A DNA stretch of 38,455 bases. Origin: an uncultured Bacteroidales bacterium. Its GTDB lineage: Bacteria > Bacteroidota > Bacteroidia > Bacteroidales > JAUNSR01. Shown here piece after piece: positions 8,900 to 17,045 of the stretch. Each line of letters starts with the position of its first letter. Within the stretch, counting starts at the first letter, position 1. The stretch covers positions 1 to 38,455 of the forward strand of contig CAMTOJ010000032.1 of NCBI GenBank assembly GCA_947074145.1, written 5' to 3'. Under the pieces are notes generated by a model. It saw only the letters and a list, made by a program, of their open reading frames with translations. It did not search any database and was not told the origin of the DNA. The position numbers and the translations under genes are program-made.

Positions 8900-8907
8900 C
8901 AAAGATA
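8900..8907 (-). promoter_or_regulatory. Putative pyrKD -7 element
   Basis: On the minus strand TATCTTTG matches TAnnTTTG exactly, about 53 bases before the pyrK ATG. No clear -33 TTTG is seen. Confidence 0.4.
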
Positions 8908-8955
8908 ATAGTTTATAATCTCTTATTGGAATAATGTAAAGCCTCTATATTGAGT

Positions 8956-9411
8956 TTATTTTCTTACATGTCTTTCGGGCAAGAAATTTTCAAACGTATT
9001 ATCGGAATAAAAAACAACAATTTTTGTAACACTTTTAATTGAAGGTTTACCAAAAGATCTTTTATGTATCTTTTCTTCTTTGTCATTGTTTTCCTCTTCT
9101 TGCTGGGATAAAATCTGACACTCTTCATTTTCCTGATCAATCAAAGAAAAGGAGATATCATCTTCAATCTCTTCATCTTCTATTTTTGTGAGCTGTTGCT
9201 GATGCTTAAACATAGGCTCTTTACCAAAAAGAACCCAGTCAGTAGAAAGGTAGTCAAATCTTGTTATAATTTTTAGAAGGACATCCAAACTCGGATTATT
9301 ACGTCCACTTAGAATATGAGACATAATTGCTCTTTGAACACCTATGCTATCGGCAAAACGAGCTGACGTCATACCTTCCTGTTCCATTATTTGAATTATA
9401 CGATCTTTCAT
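8956..9411 (-). CDS. XRE-type helix-turn-helix transcriptional regulator
   Basis: The 151-residue product has an N-terminal Cro/C1-type helix-turn-helix (about residues 3-60: MEQEGMTSARFADSIGV, then MSHILSGRNNPSLDVLLKI). An acidic low-complexity linker (about 70-115) and a short C-terminal module ending KIVVFYSDNTFENFLPER follow. The ligand and targets are unknown. The frame extends upstream to 9576, but that extension is hydrophobic and unlike a repressor, so the ATG at 9411 is chosen. Upstream lies a 0.8 kb region packed with a repeated dyad. One copy at 9486-9497 contains the best -7 element for this gene, so autoregulation is the simplest reading. Confidence 0.85.
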   Translation of the reverse strand: MKDRIIQIMEQEGMTSARFADSIGVQRAIMSHILSGRNNPSLDVLLKIITRFDYLSTDWVLFGKEPMFKHQQQLTKIEDEEIEDDISFSLIDQENEECQILSQQEEENNDKEEKIHKRSFGKPSIKSVTKIVVFYSDNTFENFLPERHVRK

Positions 9412-10186
9412 ATTTTCTATTATAATGTTGAAATTAATAGAGTTTACATTTATATATTCAAAAATAAACATTTTTATCCTATGCAACAAATGTAAACTAC
9501 ACAACTTTATCAATGTATAAATATACATATGCAAAAATAGGGATACGAAAAAGAATAAAATACATTTGTAACACAAATGTATAACCTAACGATATTATTA
9601 CAAATGTAAACATGCGCACAATTAGAGCTTATTTAGCGAATTTTACATTTGTAATCATGTTATATCTACCCGCTCTTCCTTGTTACATAAAATTATATAT
9701 TCAACCCCTTTTAACCTTACACTATTACTTTATCATCTTAGCTTATATTATTGGATATCAATATGTATACACCCTGTCAACCCGAAACAGAATACAACAA
9801 TCAACAAATCTAACCACAATAAACAACCAGCATTAAACAATCAATTTACAATATTGTGCTATATGGCTGGTTATCTGTTTTATACATCACTTTAATGCCG
9901 TTATTCAAAGATGATATATTTGTAAACTACATTTGTATACACCTCTGATTAAAACTATAAATCCCATATTTTATCCACTATTTACATTTCTATATTATAA
10001 TAATAACATTTGTGCGATATATAATTTATATACATTTGTATATTGCCGGCTTTATATAATTTCATATCCATTTTGCAAACCTTGTTATTTATATACATTT
10101 TAAGCCACAGCATATCTGCTTAAGAGTTTACATTTGTATAATCCTTAATTAGTGTCCTATTATTGATAGAATATTTTTGATTATAT
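9412..10186. repeat. Cluster of TACATTTGTA-type dyad sites in a gene-free region
   Basis: The core ACATTTGT occurs nine times: + strand at 9562, 9645, 9929, 10006, 10032 and 10130; - strand at 9486-9493, 9573-9580 and 9600-9607. Looser copies start near 9443, 9915, 9981 and 10093. The consensus is about TTTACATTTGTATAA, a dyad TACA-TT-TGTA. Two copies face each other at 9560-9582 as a perfect 10-base inverted repeat with a 3-base spacer. Eight copies contain TACATTTG, which also matches the -7 consensus TAnnTTTG. No convincing gene is present here; the small open frames on the + strand lack coding character. Confidence 0.8.
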
Positions 10187-10189
10187 TTG
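10182..10189 (+). promoter_or_regulatory. Putative holA -7 element
   Basis: TATATTTG is an exact TAnnTTTG match ending 18 bases before the holA ATG. It overlaps an in-frame TTG at 10187, arguing against that codon as the start. Confidence 0.45.
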
Positions 10190-10207
10190 AATAATAATAA
10201 TACAGAC

Positions 10208-11227
10208 ATGGCTAAAAAAGAATCTCCCTCCTTTAAGGATATTATAAATGATATTTTAAATGGTAAAATCGCACCTATTTATTTCCTTATGGGTGAAGAA
10301 CCTTATTTTATCGATCTAATAACTGACACTTTGGAGAAGAATGTATTGACTGAAGAAGAGAAGGATTTCAATATGACCACTATTTATGGAGCTGATAGTG
10401 ATATAGCAACAGTTATAAATGCCTCTCGAAGATTTCCAATGCTTGCCGACAAACAACTTATTATTGTAAAAGAGGCTCAAATGTTGAGTGAATTAGATAA
10501 GCTTGAATTTTACACCAAATCCCCCTCTTTATCAACCGTATTGGTTATTAATTATAAGTACAAGAAATATGATACAAGAAAGAAGCTAATAAAGGATATC
10601 CAGGATAAAGGAATAGTATTTGAATCAAAAAAGATATACGAAGACAAGGTGCCTGATTTTATATTATCATATATAAAACCTAAGGGTTATTCTATTGATG
10701 GCAAAGCGGCTTTAATGTTAGCTAATTATATAGGTAATAATTTATCTCGTTTAACGGGAGAAATTGATAAACTCATAGTAAGATTAGGAGATAACAAGAA
10801 AATAACTTCAGATATTATAGAGGGTAATATTGGTATCAGTAAAGAGTATAATAATTTTGAATTACTTAAGGCTATAATAAACAAGGATCTTTATAAAGCA
10901 AATCTTATCTGTAGTTTTTTTGCAAAAGATCCTAAGAACAATCCGTTTGTTCTTACTCTATCTGTTCTTTTTAGTTACTTTTCAAACCTAATGCTTGCCT
11001 ATTATAGTAAAGATAAATCGGAAAACGGACTTGCACAGGAACTCAATCTGAGAAGCTCATATGCAGCAAGAGATTATCTTATCGGATTAAAGAATTATAG
11101 AGCTATTAAAACAATGGAGATTATCTCTTTACTCAGATCATATGACGCGAAATCAAAAGGATATGAAGCAAATAATATATCAGAAAATGAACTTCTCAGG
11201 GAACTAATATTTAAGATTACCCATTAA
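10208..11227 (+). CDS. holA: DNA polymerase III delta subunit
   Basis: The delta subunit opens the sliding clamp within the clamp-loader complex. The 339-residue protein shows the family N-terminus (APIYFLMGEEPYFIDLITDTLE), the FPMLADKQLIIVKEAQ segment, and the C-terminal helical region (KGYEANNISENELLRELIFKI). As is normal for delta, there is no Walker motif. Its level of conservation is low, as in this family generally. The ATG at 10208 is chosen over a TTG at 10187 that lies in the probable promoter. It is a single-gene unit ending in a strong terminator. Confidence 0.93.
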   Translation: MAKKESPSFKDIINDILNGKIAPIYFLMGEEPYFIDLITDTLEKNVLTEEEKDFNMTTIYGADSDIATVINASRRFPMLADKQLIIVKEAQMLSELDKLEFYTKSPSLSTVLVINYKYKKYDTRKKLIKDIQDKGIVFESKKIYEDKVPDFILSYIKPKGYSIDGKAALMLANYIGNNLSRLTGEIDKLIVRLGDNKKITSDIIEGNIGISKEYNNFELLKAIINKDLYKANLICSFFAKDPKNNPFVLTLSVLFSYFSNLMLAYYSKDKSENGLAQELNLRSSYAARDYLIGLKNYRAIKTMEIISLLRSYDAKSKGYEANNISENELLRELIFKITH

Positions 11228-11229
11228 AC

Positions 11230-11268
11230 AAAAAACGCCTTTTAAACAGTGTTTAAAAGGCGTTTTTT
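11230..11268. terminator. Bidirectional intrinsic terminator between holA and hisB
   Basis: CGCCTTTTAAAC and GTTTAAAAGGCG form a perfect 12-base stem with a 3-base loop, flanked by A6 and T6 that extend the pairing. It follows the holA stop by three bases and also lies just past the end of hisB on the other strand. Confidence 0.93.
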
Positions 11269-11287
11269 GCTTTGAGCATGAGTCTGA

Positions 11288-12436
11288 TTATAATATTCCT
11301 TTTGAAGAAGGTAACTCATATTTATAGATATCTCTTTTTATTGCCATTTTAATAGCTCGGGCAAATGCCTTAAAGATACCTTCAATTTTATGATGATCAT
11401 TATCTCCTTCCGCTTTGACATTAAGATTCATTTTAGCGGCATCGCTTAATGATTTAAAGAAATGGAAAATCATTTCAGTCGGAACATCTCCAACCATCTC
11501 CCGCTTAAAATCAACATCCCAAACGATCCACGGTCTGCCTCCAAAGTCAAGAACAACTGAACAAAGGCAATCATCCATAGGTAAAGAATACCCGTATCTT
11601 TCAATACCTCTTTTATTACCCAATGTCTTTAAAAGAGCCTCGCCTAATACAATACCAGTATCTTCAATTGTATGATGTTCGTCAACTTCAATATCTCCTT
11701 TTGTTTCAATAAAAAGATCAATACCAGAATGTTTTGCTATTTGATCAAGCATATGATCAAAAAATCCCAAACCTGTTGAAATATTTGATTTTCCGGTACC
11801 GTCAAGATTAACCTTAACAACAATATCTGTTTCATTGCTTTTACGCTCTATTTGAGCTATTCTCTCGCCTGCAAAAAGGTATTCGGTAATCTTATCCCAG
11901 TCATCTGTTATAAGGGCAGTAGAACGCTTAAGATTATCATTTCCGTTCTCATTATCTTCAGCCTCAATCATAGCAGTTCCCTGATTATAGTCTTTAAAGA
12001 AGATAGCTTTACAACTAAGATTAGCTGCCAATTTTATATCAGTTAATCGATCTCCGATAACATAGGATGAAGACATGTCATATTCGTTAGAAAAATATTT
12101 AGTCAACATACCGACACCGGGTTTTCTTGTAGGCAAATCCTCTTCCGCAAAAGATTTATCGATGAATATGTCATCAAATTTCACACCTTCATTTTCCAAA
12201 ACATCTAACATAAGATTATGTGGTCCCCAAAATGTTTCTTCGGGAAAAGATTCTGTCCCTAGTCCATCCTGATTAGTCACCATTGAAAGTTCATAATCTA
12301 GATTATTTGTGATGAACGATAGATTTTTTATAACTCCGGGAATAAAACTTAGTTTATTAAAACTATCAACCTGAAAATCTACAGGAGGTTCTTTTATTAT
12401 TGTTCCGTCTCTATCTATAAATAATACTTTCTTCAT
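11288..12436 (-). CDS. hisB: Bifunctional histidinol-phosphatase / imidazoleglycerol-phosphate dehydratase
   Basis: The 382-residue fusion carries out two histidine steps. The N-terminal HAD phosphatase (about 1-165) has the DxD motif FIDRDGTI with D8 and D10, and RKPG and GDRLTDI later. The C-terminal dehydratase (about 195-382) has [14 protein letters not shown] and [10 protein letters not shown], the metal-binding motifs of IGPD, and ends ELPSSKG. The loop before RKP ([10 protein letters not shown]) lacks the Cys/His zinc site found in E. coli HisB. The gene overlaps hisC by 4 bases and is last in the operon, before the terminator shared with holA. Confidence 0.96.
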   Translation of the reverse strand: MKKVLFIDRDGTIIKEPPVDFQVDSFNKLSFIPGVIKNLSFITNNLDYELSMVTNQDGLGTESFPEETFWGPHNLMLDVLENEGVKFDDIFIDKSFAEEDLPTRKPGVGMLTKYFSNEYDMSSSYVIGDRLTDIKLAANLSCKAIFFKDYNQGTAMIEAEDNENGNDNLKRSTALITDDWDKITEYLFAGERIAQIERKSNETDIVVKVNLDGTGKSNISTGLGFFDHMLDQIAKHSGIDLFIETKGDIEVDEHHTIEDTGIVLGEALLKTLGNKRGIERYGYSLPMDDCLCSVVLDFGGRPWIVWDVDFKREMVGDVPTEMIFHFFKSLSDAAKMNLNVKAEGDNDHHKIEGIFKAFARAIKMAIKRDIYKYELPSSKGIL

Positions 12437-13470
12437 TTTTTTGAAAACTTCGTTAATTCCTCTATCAATTTAGCGTTTTCCTCATTTTGGCCAATTGTTA
12501 TTCGCAAACAATCATTACACAATGTGATTTTTGAACGATTCCTTACAATAATACCCTTTCCTACGAGATAATCATAAATCTGATTAGCATTATCAGTCTT
12601 TACCAATAAGAAATTGGCATTTGATGGATAGATTTTTTTTACAATTTCCAATCCTTCAAGCTCTTTAATAAGAATCTCTTTTTGTTTTAAAATCTCCTTG
12701 GTCTGATCCAGAATTCCATCTTTAGAATTGAGAACCTCTAAAATATGACGCTGAGTAAGAATATTGATATTATATGGATATTTCACTTTATTGAAATATG
12801 ATATTATTTCAATTGAAGAATATGCCATACCAAGTCTGACTGATGCTTGTCCCCATGCTTTAGAAAATGTTTGAAGCACCACCAAATTATTATATCTGGG
12901 AATCTGTTGGATAAAACTCTCCTGAGGAGCAAAATCTATATATGCTTCATCAACAACTACAATTCCATTAAAAGATTTAATCAATGAAAGAATCTTATCT
13001 CTATTCAAAAGATTGCCAGTCGGATTATTTGGTGAACAAAGAAAAATAATTTTTGTATTATCGTCAGCTGCTTTGAGAATAGCATTAATATCTATATCAA
13101 AATTATCATCAAGATTTACACTTCTATATTCAACATCATTTATATCAGCACAAACCTCATACATTCCATAAGTTGGAGCTATAGCAACAACATTATCTTT
13201 TGCAGGATTACAAAAAATCCGGAACAACAAATCAATAGCCTCATCACTTCCGTTTCCTAAAAATATTGAATCTTTGTCAACATTCTTTATAGCTGATATT
13301 CTCTCTTTTACTGCATATTGAAGTGGATCGGGATATCTATTATAATCATTGTCAAAGGGACTTTCATTTGCATCAAGAAATACAGATCCTTCACCTTTAA
13401 ACTCGCTTCTTGCAGAAGAATACGGTTTGAGGTTTAATATATTTTTTCTAACAAGTTTATTTATTTCCAT
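12433..13470 (-). CDS. hisC: Histidinol-phosphate aminotransferase
   Basis: HisC is a class II PLP aminotransferase converting imidazole acetol phosphate to L-histidinol phosphate. The 345-residue protein has the family start ([16 protein letters not shown]), DANESPFDN, the SPNNPTGN substrate loop, VVDEAYIDF, and the PLP lysine in TFSKAWG (K204), followed by RLGMAY. The length is normal. It lies 36 bases after hisD and overlaps hisB by 4 bases, consistent with one transcript. Confidence 0.96.
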   Translation of the reverse strand: MEINKLVRKNILNLKPYSSARSEFKGEGSVFLDANESPFDNDYNRYPDPLQYAVKERISAIKNVDKDSIFLGNGSDEAIDLLFRIFCNPAKDNVVAIAPTYGMYEVCADINDVEYRSVNLDDNFDIDINAILKAADDNTKIIFLCSPNNPTGNLLNRDKILSLIKSFNGIVVVDEAYIDFAPQESFIQQIPRYNNLVVLQTFSKAWGQASVRLGMAYSSIEIISYFNKVKYPYNINILTQRHILEVLNSKDGILDQTKEILKQKEILIKELEGLEIVKKIYPSNANFLLVKTDNANQIYDYLVGKGIIVRNRSKITLCNDCLRITIGQNEENAKLIEELTKFSKK

Positions 13471-13506
13471 TAAAATATAATTTTAAAAATCTCTTTAAAA
13501 TCACTT

Positions 13507-14790
13507 TCATTTAATCTCTTTGAGTCTAACAGTGACTGCATTTTTATGTGCATCAAGTTGCTCTGCAAGCGCCATCTCTTCAATTACAGGACCTAAGGAT
13601 AAAAGCCCCTCTTTTGTAATTTTCTGAAATGTGATTTTTCGGTTATAACTATCTAAATTTACACCACTATAGGCTTTTGCAAAACCACTGGTAGGCAAGG
13701 TATGATTAGTTCCCGATGCATAATCACCAGCACTTTCAGGTGTATATTTACCAATAAAAACAGATCCGGCATTTATCACCTTATCAGCCAATTCATCACA
13801 GTTATTCGTTTGGATAATCAGATGCTCAGGAGCATATTCATTAGTAAACGCCATTATCTGATCATCGTTTTCCAGAATCACAATCTTGCTGTTTTTCAAT
13901 GAAAGTGAAGCAAATTCTTTTCTCGATAAATTTCCCAATTGGTTTATTAACTCTATTTCAAATCTGTCGGCAAACTCATTATCTTTTGTTACCAAAACTG
14001 ATTGACTATCCTTTCCATGTTCTGCCTGTGAAAGAAAATCAGAAGCAACAAACTCTTCATCAGCGCTATTATCGGCAATAATCAAAACCTCCGATGGACC
14101 TGCAGGCATATCTATTGCAACATCGTTAACACTTACAATTTGTTTTGCCATTGTTACATATTGATTACCCGGACCAAATATTTTATACACTTTTTCAATG
14201 CTTTCAGTTCCGTAAGCCATGGCTCCGATTGCTTGCACTCCTCCGAGTTTAAAAAAGTCGGTAACCCCTGCTATCTTTGCTGCATATAAAATAGCCGGGT
14301 CTATTTCTCCTTTTCTATTGGGCGGAGAACACAATATTATCTTCTTGCAACCTGCTATCTTTGCCGGCAATGCCAGCATCAATACTGTAGAAAATAAAGG
14401 AGCTGTACCTCCGGGCACATATAATCCGACCTTTTCAATAGGAACAGATTTCTGCCAACAGAATACGCCTTTAGTTGTCTCTATCTCTTTTGATTCGAAT
14501 TCTTGTGATTTATGAAATTTGAAAATATTTTCAGCCCCTCTCTTTATAGCATTCTTTAATTCATTTGAAATTTTATTTTCAGCCTCAAGAAATTCATGTG
14601 GAGAGACTTTTAATGAATCCAATTCTACATTATCGAATCTTTTTTCAAGTTCAAATAAGGCTTTGTCCCCTTTTGTTCTAATCTCTTGAAGGATCACTTT
14701 GACTGTTGACTCAAGATCACCCCTTTCAAAATGTGGTCGTTGAACAATTTCAGGCCAAAGAGACATTTCCGGATTTATATATTTTTGCAT
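13507..14790 (-). CDS. hisD: Histidinol dehydrogenase
   Basis: HisD catalyses the last two oxidations of histidine synthesis with NAD+ and zinc. The 427-residue product contains VGLYVPGGTAPLFSTVLM, GGVQAIGAMAYGTE, DMPAGPSEVLIIAD, LSQAEHGKDSQ and YAPEHLI, in the normal order, with the family's metal and catalytic His residues. It starts 27 bases after hisG. Confidence 0.97.
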   Translation of the reverse strand: MQKYINPEMSLWPEIVQRPHFERGDLESTVKVILQEIRTKGDKALFELEKRFDNVELDSLKVSPHEFLEAENKISNELKNAIKRGAENIFKFHKSQEFESKEIETTKGVFCWQKSVPIEKVGLYVPGGTAPLFSTVLMLALPAKIAGCKKIILCSPPNRKGEIDPAILYAAKIAGVTDFFKLGGVQAIGAMAYGTESIEKVYKIFGPGNQYVTMAKQIVSVNDVAIDMPAGPSEVLIIADNSADEEFVASDFLSQAEHGKDSQSVLVTKDNEFADRFEIELINQLGNLSRKEFASLSLKNSKIVILENDDQIMAFTNEYAPEHLIIQTNNCDELADKVINAGSVFIGKYTPESAGDYASGTNHTLPTSGFAKAYSGVNLDSYNRKITFQKITKEGLLSLGPVIEEMALAEQLDAHKNAVTVRLKEIK

Positions 14791-14817
14791 TGATCTAAAA
14801 AAAATTATGTATGATTT

Positions 14818-15669
14818 TTAATATATCATTGTCTCTATATTTAGAGCCAAAATACCTTGTGCACCAGCATTCTTAAGTTTTCCTATTATTTCCCATAGAT
14901 GCTTTTCCGAAATAACAGCATGTACTGAATGCCATCCACTATTTGCCAATGGCATAATAGTTGGACTCTTAATACCGGGAAGTAAACTTAATACATTTTC
15001 CAATGATTCATCAGGAACGTTCATTAGTACATATTTCTTATCTTCAGATTCCTGAACAGCGTTTATTCTAAATAAAAGTTCATCAAGAATCTCTTTTTTG
15101 GTTTCATCAAGTTTGTTGTTTGCAATTAAAACAGCCTCAGAGTCCATTACAACTTCAACCTCTTTTAAACGATTACTGATTAATGTACTTCCAGAACTAA
15201 CAATATCGAATATAGCATCAGATAAACCGATACCTGGTGCAATCTCTACTGATCCTGTAATTACATGCACATCAGCCTTAATATTATTTTTATTTAAAAA
15301 TTCATTAAGTATAACGGGATATGAAGTAGCAATCTTTTTATTGTTGAACCAATTTATCCCTTCATAATTTTCATCTTTTGGAATTGCTAAGGAAACACGA
15401 CATTTACTAAATCCTAAGTTTTTTATAATCTGTGCATCTTTCTTTTTTTCGGCAAATTCATTTAATCCGACAATACCAACATCTGCGATTCCTGAAGCTA
15501 CTGACTCCGGAATATCGTCATCTCTTAAAAAAAGAACCTCCAAAGGAAAATTTCTTGCCGGAATTAATAGTGTTCTTTTAGCAGAAGAAAGTTTAATACC
15601 TGCCTCTGAAAGCATTTGCATAGTATCTTCGTAAAGACGCCCTTTTGACTGTACTGCGATTCTCAACAT
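14818..15669 (-). CDS. hisG: ATP phosphoribosyltransferase, long form
   Basis: HisG commits ATP and PRPP to histidine synthesis. At 283 residues it is the long form, with a C-terminal ACT-like regulatory domain (about 210-283: SPTIMPLANSGWHSVHAVI...GAQGILALNIETMI) that mediates histidine feedback. Long-form enzymes do not need HisZ, and none is seen. The N-terminus LRIAVQSKGRL and the PRPP region (SGSTLISNRLKE) are typical. It is first in the operon, 38 bases downstream of an attenuator, so its expression is probably tuned by histidyl-tRNA charging as well as by feedback. Confidence 0.96.
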   Translation of the reverse strand: MLRIAVQSKGRLYEDTMQMLSEAGIKLSSAKRTLLIPARNFPLEVLFLRDDDIPESVASGIADVGIVGLNEFAEKKKDAQIIKNLGFSKCRVSLAIPKDENYEGINWFNNKKIATSYPVILNEFLNKNNIKADVHVITGSVEIAPGIGLSDAIFDIVSSGSTLISNRLKEVEVVMDSEAVLIANNKLDETKKEILDELLFRINAVQESEDKKYVLMNVPDESLENVLSLLPGIKSPTIMPLANSGWHSVHAVISEKHLWEIIGKLKNAGAQGILALNIETMIY

Positions 15670-15706
15670 ATAATATCTTTTTGTTAAAATTATAATTTCA
15701 GAATAT

Positions 15707-15737
15707 AAAAAAAGCCTGCCATTGTTATGGCAAGCTT
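15707..15737 (-). terminator. his operon attenuator (leader terminator)
   Basis: On the minus strand AGCTTGCCAT and ATGGCAGGCT form a 10-base stem (one G-U pair) with loop AACA and a run of at least six Ts. It lies between the leader peptide and hisG. The upstream segment GGTGAGCT (15769-15776) can pair with AGCTTGCC (15729-15736), with two G-U pairs, as a competing antiterminator. Confidence 0.85.
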
Positions 15738-15776
15738 ATAGTATCATTATTAAAGTATATGTCAATTCAGCTCACC

Positions 15777-15821
15777 CTATCGTTGAGAAAAATGATGATG
15801 ATGAATTGTAATACTTTTCAT
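15777..15821 (-). CDS. hisL: his operon leader peptide
   Basis: A 14-codon frame, MKSITIHHHHFSQR, contains four consecutive histidine codons and ends in TAG immediately before GGTGAGCT, the proposed antiterminator arm. It lies about 20 bases after the predicted transcription start and 40 bases before the attenuator. This is the classic arrangement for ribosome-mediated attenuation: a ribosome stalled at His codons leaves the antiterminator free, whereas one reaching the stop covers it and lets the terminator form. The function is inferred from position and content. Confidence 0.88.
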   Translation of the reverse strand: MKSITIHHHHFSQR

Positions 15822-15850
15822 ATTTGTTCTTTATTTTTATTAATTTGTTG

Positions 15851-15881
15851 CAAATATAACTTATAAAACAACAATGTCAAA
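15851..15881 (-). promoter_or_regulatory. his operon promoter
   Basis: On the minus strand TTTG (15878-15881), a 19-base spacer and TATATTTG (15851-15858) match the Bacteroidota -33/-7 promoter exactly. Transcription would start near 15844, about 23 bases before the leader peptide ATG. Confidence 0.75.
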
Positions 15882-15955
15882 CGATTTATAGAATAATGAG
15901 TGAAAATAATTACAATATATAATTAAAATCCACAATAATTTGACATGGTATAAGT

Positions 15956-16507
15956 TTACTTTTTACAGGATTTACAACTCTGCTCATTTATTAGTCCTTT
16001 TGGTTTTGCCTGAATCACTTCTATCGCAGCATCATAATCCGGTTCTTGTGTTATTTCAGGAACGAGTTCTTCATAAATAATATTTCCATCTTCATCTATT
16101 ACCACTATACTTCTAGCTAGTAACCCTGCAAGAGGTCCATCTATTATCTCTACTCCATAATCATCACCAAATTCGTTAGAACGAAAAGCTGAAAGTGGAA
16201 TAACATTATCTATTCCTTCTGTTGAGCAGAATCTCTCCATAGCAAAAGGTAAATCTTTACTGATAGCCAATACAACAGTGTTTGGTATATCTGTAACCAT
16301 TTTATTAAATTTTCTAACTGAGGTAGCGCAAACCGAAGTATCAAGACTTGGGAAAATATTAAGAATTATGGTTTTGCCCTGATAATCACTAATTGATGAT
16401 TCTTCAAGATTTTTTTTCACAAGTTTTGCATTAGGTGCCTTTTTCCCTTTTTCAGGTAAATCTCCTTTTGTATTTACAGGATTACCTGCAAGTTTCGTCT
16501 TTGCCAT
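15956..16507 (-). CDS. tpx: Thiol peroxidase (Tpx)
   Basis: Tpx is an atypical 2-Cys peroxiredoxin that reduces peroxides using thioredoxin. The 183-residue protein has the peroxidatic site PSLDTSVCATSVRKFN (C60) and the resolving cysteine in MERFCSTEG (C94), plus SRSIVV-like ARSIVVIDEDG. The C-terminus runs past the usual Tpx end and finishes SCKSCKK, adding a CxxC pair. No signal peptide is seen, so it is probably cytoplasmic. It starts 11 bases after a small membrane-protein gene and is probably co-transcribed with it. Confidence 0.95.
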   Translation of the reverse strand: MAKTKLAGNPVNTKGDLPEKGKKAPNAKLVKKNLEESSISDYQGKTIILNIFPSLDTSVCATSVRKFNKMVTDIPNTVVLAISKDLPFAMERFCSTEGIDNVIPLSAFRSNEFGDDYGVEIIDGPLAGLLARSIVVIDEDGNIIYEELVPEITQEPDYDAAIEVIQAKPKGLINEQSCKSCKK

Positions 16508-16518
16508 AATAATTATGT

Positions 16519-16809
16519 TTAAGTTGTTTCTTCTTTTTCAGATTTTTGAAAAATTCGGCTCATTAAGAAAAAGTAAAGAATAATTATAATCGTAAATAAA
16601 ACCATAATGGTTAAATATGAAATAAAGAAACTCCAATTCAGCTCCTCATTCAAATATGCTATTGAATTATAAATAGCTTCCACAGGATTTAATAAGTTGT
16701 TTAACTTATTTGTTCCCATGAAATTAGTAAAGTAATTTATCATTATAAATGTTAGCTCTAGTAATAAAGCCGTCGATAAATATTTTGCTATTCTCAATAA
16801 TGTTTTCAT
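16519..16809 (-). CDS. Small two-helix membrane protein, unknown function
   Basis: The 96-residue product has two hydrophobic segments (about 10-30, YLSTALLLELTFIMI; about 60-88, WSFFISYLTIMVLFTIIIIL) joined by a polar loop, and a charged tail ending SEKEETT. I do not recognise the family. Its tight spacing to tpx suggests one operon, but gives no functional evidence. Confidence 0.6.
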   Translation of the reverse strand: MKTLLRIAKYLSTALLLELTFIMINYFTNFMGTNKLNNLLNPVEAIYNSIAYLNEELNWSFFISYLTIMVLFTIIIILYFFLMSRIFQKSEKEETT

Positions 16810-16911
16810 TATGGTCTTATATATTCAACTTTTAAACAACGTTATTTTATCATTGTTCATTATCGATTAGTTAATTCAAATAATTAAAAAATGTTTAGAA
16901 GAGCTTTTTTA

Positions 16912-16944
16912 TTTGTTATTAAAAAAAAATTGGTATCATATTTG
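16912..16944 (+). promoter_or_regulatory. Putative promoter of the TPR gene
   Basis: TTTG (16912-16915), a 21-base spacer and CATATTTG (16937-16944, one mismatch to TAnnTTTG) lie about 100 bases before the ATG at 17046. Confidence 0.4.
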
Positions 16945-17045
16945 TAAGACTATAGATAAATCACTATTATTCATAATAAATATGTTATTATATAAACGAA
17001 CAGAACACCTCTGCAATCGTTATTATTTCACAGAAACAATACTAC

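Noticed and set aside
9412-9576. N-terminal extension of the HTH gene up to 9576
   Set aside because: The extra 55 residues are hydrophobic, cysteine-rich and cross the repeated dyad sites. The HTH fold begins properly at the ATG at 9411.
9612-9895. Small + strand open frames (71 and 74 codons) in the repeat region
   Set aside because: They overlap each other in two frames, show no coding pattern or domain, and cross the dyad sites.
9560-10140. CRISPR array
   Set aside because: The repeated units are only about 10-15 bases, irregularly spaced and in both orientations, with no cas genes nearby.
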